Positions 62,404 through 64,000 of a stretch of 64,000 nucleotides of DNA are shown here, in pieces. The DNA is from a candidate division KSB3 bacterium. GTDB taxonomy: Bacteria; Moduliflexota; Moduliflexia; Moduliflexales; Moduliflexaceae. The DNA lies in contig PDSJ01000020.1 in the NCBI GenBank assembly GCA_002748425.1, positions 56,155 to 120,154 on the forward strand, in the 5' to 3' direction. The position numbers and the translations under genes were made by a program. The notes below the pieces were generated by a model. The model did not search any database and was not told the DNA's origin. It was given only the letters and a program-made list of their open reading frames with translations. The number at the start of each line of letters is the position of its first letter. Position 1 is the stretch's first letter.

Positions 62404-63999
62404 TTAACGGCCCAATAACATACTTAACGGAGCCGAACTCCGCTGCCCGGTGCCGACATTCACAACGTATACAGAGTTCTGGGCGGCTAAAAGATGCTCT
62501 TCTCCAACATACGCCACTTCTGCTCCTGACAGCCAGAGCGGCCCTCGCTCGGGAGGCAGCGAGGCGTTATGCCCGACAATGTAAGGCGTGCGGCTTTTAT
62601 CACTCGGGCTGACTGCCACTTTTGTATCATAGCGGCCTGTACGTACGTAAAAAGCCACATAACGACCGTCCGGAGACCAGGACGGTTGCAAATCATCTGA
62701 GCTTGACGCGACCAGTGGCTCCGGGCTCGGAGCGTTATCAGCAACGTTCAGGAGAAAGATATCAAAGCTTGCACCGCGTTTCCCACAAAAAGCAATCTGC
62801 TGGCCATCAGGCGACCAGGCAAGTGAATTCTCCTGAAGTCCGGGCTGATGGCCGATCCGAATCGACAGCGTTTGTTGCTGCAGATTTTTGACGATCAGAT
62901 TCGCCCCTGAAAGATAGGCATATCGGAGCTGGGTCGGGGACCAGGCAAAAGCGATATAGGCTTCGGGCAATACAATCGCTTGTCCCAGCATAGACCTGCT
63001 GTTGCCGAGATAGAGCGTATAGTTCTGCGGGCTGCCGGCAGCAAACAAAAAGTGTTCGCTGTCAAATGCCCAGGCAAGACGCGCGTATTGAACAGAACTA
63101 TCGGCCCATTCACCGATCCGTACTGTCTGCCCAGTGACGTTATTGAAAATGAACAGTCGTTGCTGCTGTCTGCTGCTTTCAAGATAGGCGATCTTCTTGT
63201 TATCCGGTGATGTCCCAAGCACTTTCAAGGTTCCGGCAGCATCCAGGCTTGCTGGAAATACATGCTTGAGGACAGAGCCTCTTGCAGAGGAAGACAGTGG
63301 ATCCGTTATATTGGCTTTTGCAAGCTCTTGCTGCAGCTCCTGGACGTATTCACGAGAATCTTTCAGTTCTGCATGAAGTTGAGCCACTTGATGCTCCAGA
63401 GCAGCGGATCGTCCAGAATTTTTCGGATCTGAAGAGACTGCTGGCACTTGTAAAGCACTCTGTTGAAGCCTTCGGATGTCTTCCTCCAGCCTGGCCTTCC
63501 GGGTTTCGCTTTGTTGCAATCTTTCCTGAAGTTCGGTCACAAGCCGCGAATGTTGTGGCCCTCCTCCGTCCTCGAGTGTTTTTTCTAAAACGGATTTTTC
63601 CAACAGAGCCTGCTGCAACAATTTTTCTTTTAACGCCAGTTCCTGGAGGCCGTGTTGATAACGATCTTCTAATTCCCGATTCCGTTGAGAGACATCCTTA
63701 AATTGCTGTCCCTGGGTCTGAAAGGTCTGTGACTTATTGGACAACTCTTTCCGCAAAGCAAGATATTTCTCCATCAACGTGCTATTTTCCCGCTGGAGCT
63801 CATCAAAAGCACGCTGTAACTCTTCTGCCCGGGCCTCTGAAAGAATGGCATTCTCACGAAATTTGATCAGTTCGGCCACTTGGGCGTGTGCCTCCTGGAC
63901 CTGCTGCTGCAATTGCGGGTATTCCCGTACTGCCGTCTGTTGCTGCTGAAGCTGCATCCGATGCTTTTGCAAGGCGTCTGTCAAGTCCTGAATGCGCTG
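62404..63999 (-). CDS. Coiled-coil/PD40 beta-propeller protein (5' end outside window)
   Basis: At least 531 residues, open to the right edge. The visible N-terminal 240 residues are a long, Gln/Glu-rich coiled coil. After a short linker come TolB-like PD40 blades (LAWSPDGQQIAFCGKRGAS, PSWSPDGRYVAFYV, FAWSPTQLRYAYLSG). Propellers of this kind usually bind proteins in the periplasm. No signal sequence can be judged because the start is missing. It is the gene upstream of ftsE, 155 bp apart. Confidence 0.75.
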   Translation of the reverse strand, partial: QRIQDLTDALQKHRMQLQQQQTAVREYPQLQQQVQEAHAQVAELIKFRENAILSEARAEELQRAFDELQRENSTLMEKYLALRKELSNKSQTFQTQGQQFKDVSQRNRELEDRYQHGLQELALKEKLLQQALLEKSVLEKTLEDGGGPQHSRLVTELQERLQQSETRKARLEEDIRRLQQSALQVPAVSSDPKNSGRSAALEHQVAQLHAELKDSREYVQELQQELAKANITDPLSSSARGSVLKHVFPASLDAAGTLKVLGTSPDNKKIAYLESSRQQQRLFIFNNVTGQTVRIGEWADSSVQYARLAWAFDSEHFLFAAGSPQNYTLYLGNSRSMLGQAIVLPEAYIAFAWSPTQLRYAYLSGANLIVKNLQQQTLSIRIGHQPGLQENSLAWSPDGQQIAFCGKRGASFDIFLLNVADNAPSPEPLVASSSDDLQPSWSPDGRYVAFYVRTGRYDTKVAVSPSDKSRTPYIVGHNASLPPERGPLWLSGAEVAYVGEEHLLAAQNSVYVVNVGTGQRSSAPLSMLLGR

Positions 64000-64000
64000 T

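Overview
The window is about 64 kb of gene-dense, roughly 50% GC bacterial chromosome. No rRNA, tRNA, CRISPR array or intact insertion sequence was seen. The organism is a diderm Gram-negative: it has a Kdo transferase (kdtA/waaA), a TonB-like energy transducer, several lipoproteins and a pseudopilin. It also has ClpC with a UVR linker, a UPF0182 protein, adenosine-specific kinase, an Imm22 immunity protein and XisH/XisI remnants, a mix seen in environmental and candidate-phylum bacteria rather than enterobacteria. A KSB3/Modulibacteria-type or deltaproteobacteria-like host would fit, but the sequence alone does not fix the taxon.

Layout. 1-7.7 kb: the end of an Imm22 gene, a solitary murG, a chemoreceptor overlapping a pseudopilin gene, a PatB/MalY-type C-S lyase, a 47-bp tandem duplication and two unknown proteins. 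7.9-13.2 kb: a hydrolase-fold protein lacking the nucleophile serine, an epimerase, then a cluster (unknown protein, two-TM coiled-coil protein, substrate-binding/VWA fusion, micro-ORF, small membrane-anchored VWA protein). 13.5-16.2 kb: a DUF3100 membrane pair convergent with an M20 amidohydrolase. 16.3-22.1 kb: a complete YtfQ-YtfR-YtfT-YjfF-like sugar ABC importer, divergent from a GntR/FCD regulator, with a clear promoter and an operator-like palindrome between them. 22.4-29.7 kb: an MFS-HEAT fusion, a long TonB-like protein, TatD hydrolase, an SxtJ-type membrane protein and a NodU-type carbamoyltransferase. 29.8-34.5 kb: housekeeping genes (queA, lepB, lipA, trxB) and an orphan branched-chain amino acid-type binding protein.

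34.6-35.7 kb is a long gap holding a compact unit: a near-consensus promoter with a palindrome in its spacer, Cys-rich micro-ORFs and a terminator-like hairpin. It is followed by a NifU-like scaffold, clpC, rpsU with terminator, and two tandem carbamate kinases. 41.1-49.6 kb holds kdtA, a DUF2914 lipoprotein, and a minus-strand run of a RR-GAF-SpoIIE protein, CCA-type nucleotidyltransferase, Gx transporter, galactokinase and a stand-alone DnaE C-terminal-like protein with a clamp-binding motif. 49.8-57.9 kb: UPF0182, greA with a structured leader, three genes for surface glycan precursors, and adenosine-specific kinase. 58-64 kb: a fused and frameshifted xisH-xisI remnant, a PfkB kinase, an orphan ftsE stop-start coupled to a RR-PAS-adenylate cyclase, and a coiled-coil/beta-propeller protein cut by the window edge.

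The most promising less-described items are the regulated micro-transcript at 34.8-35.25 kb, the substrate-binding/VWA cluster, the stand-alone DnaE-like clamp binder, the MFS-HEAT fusion and the ftsE-cyclase coupling. All functional statements are by motif recognition; no database search was run.
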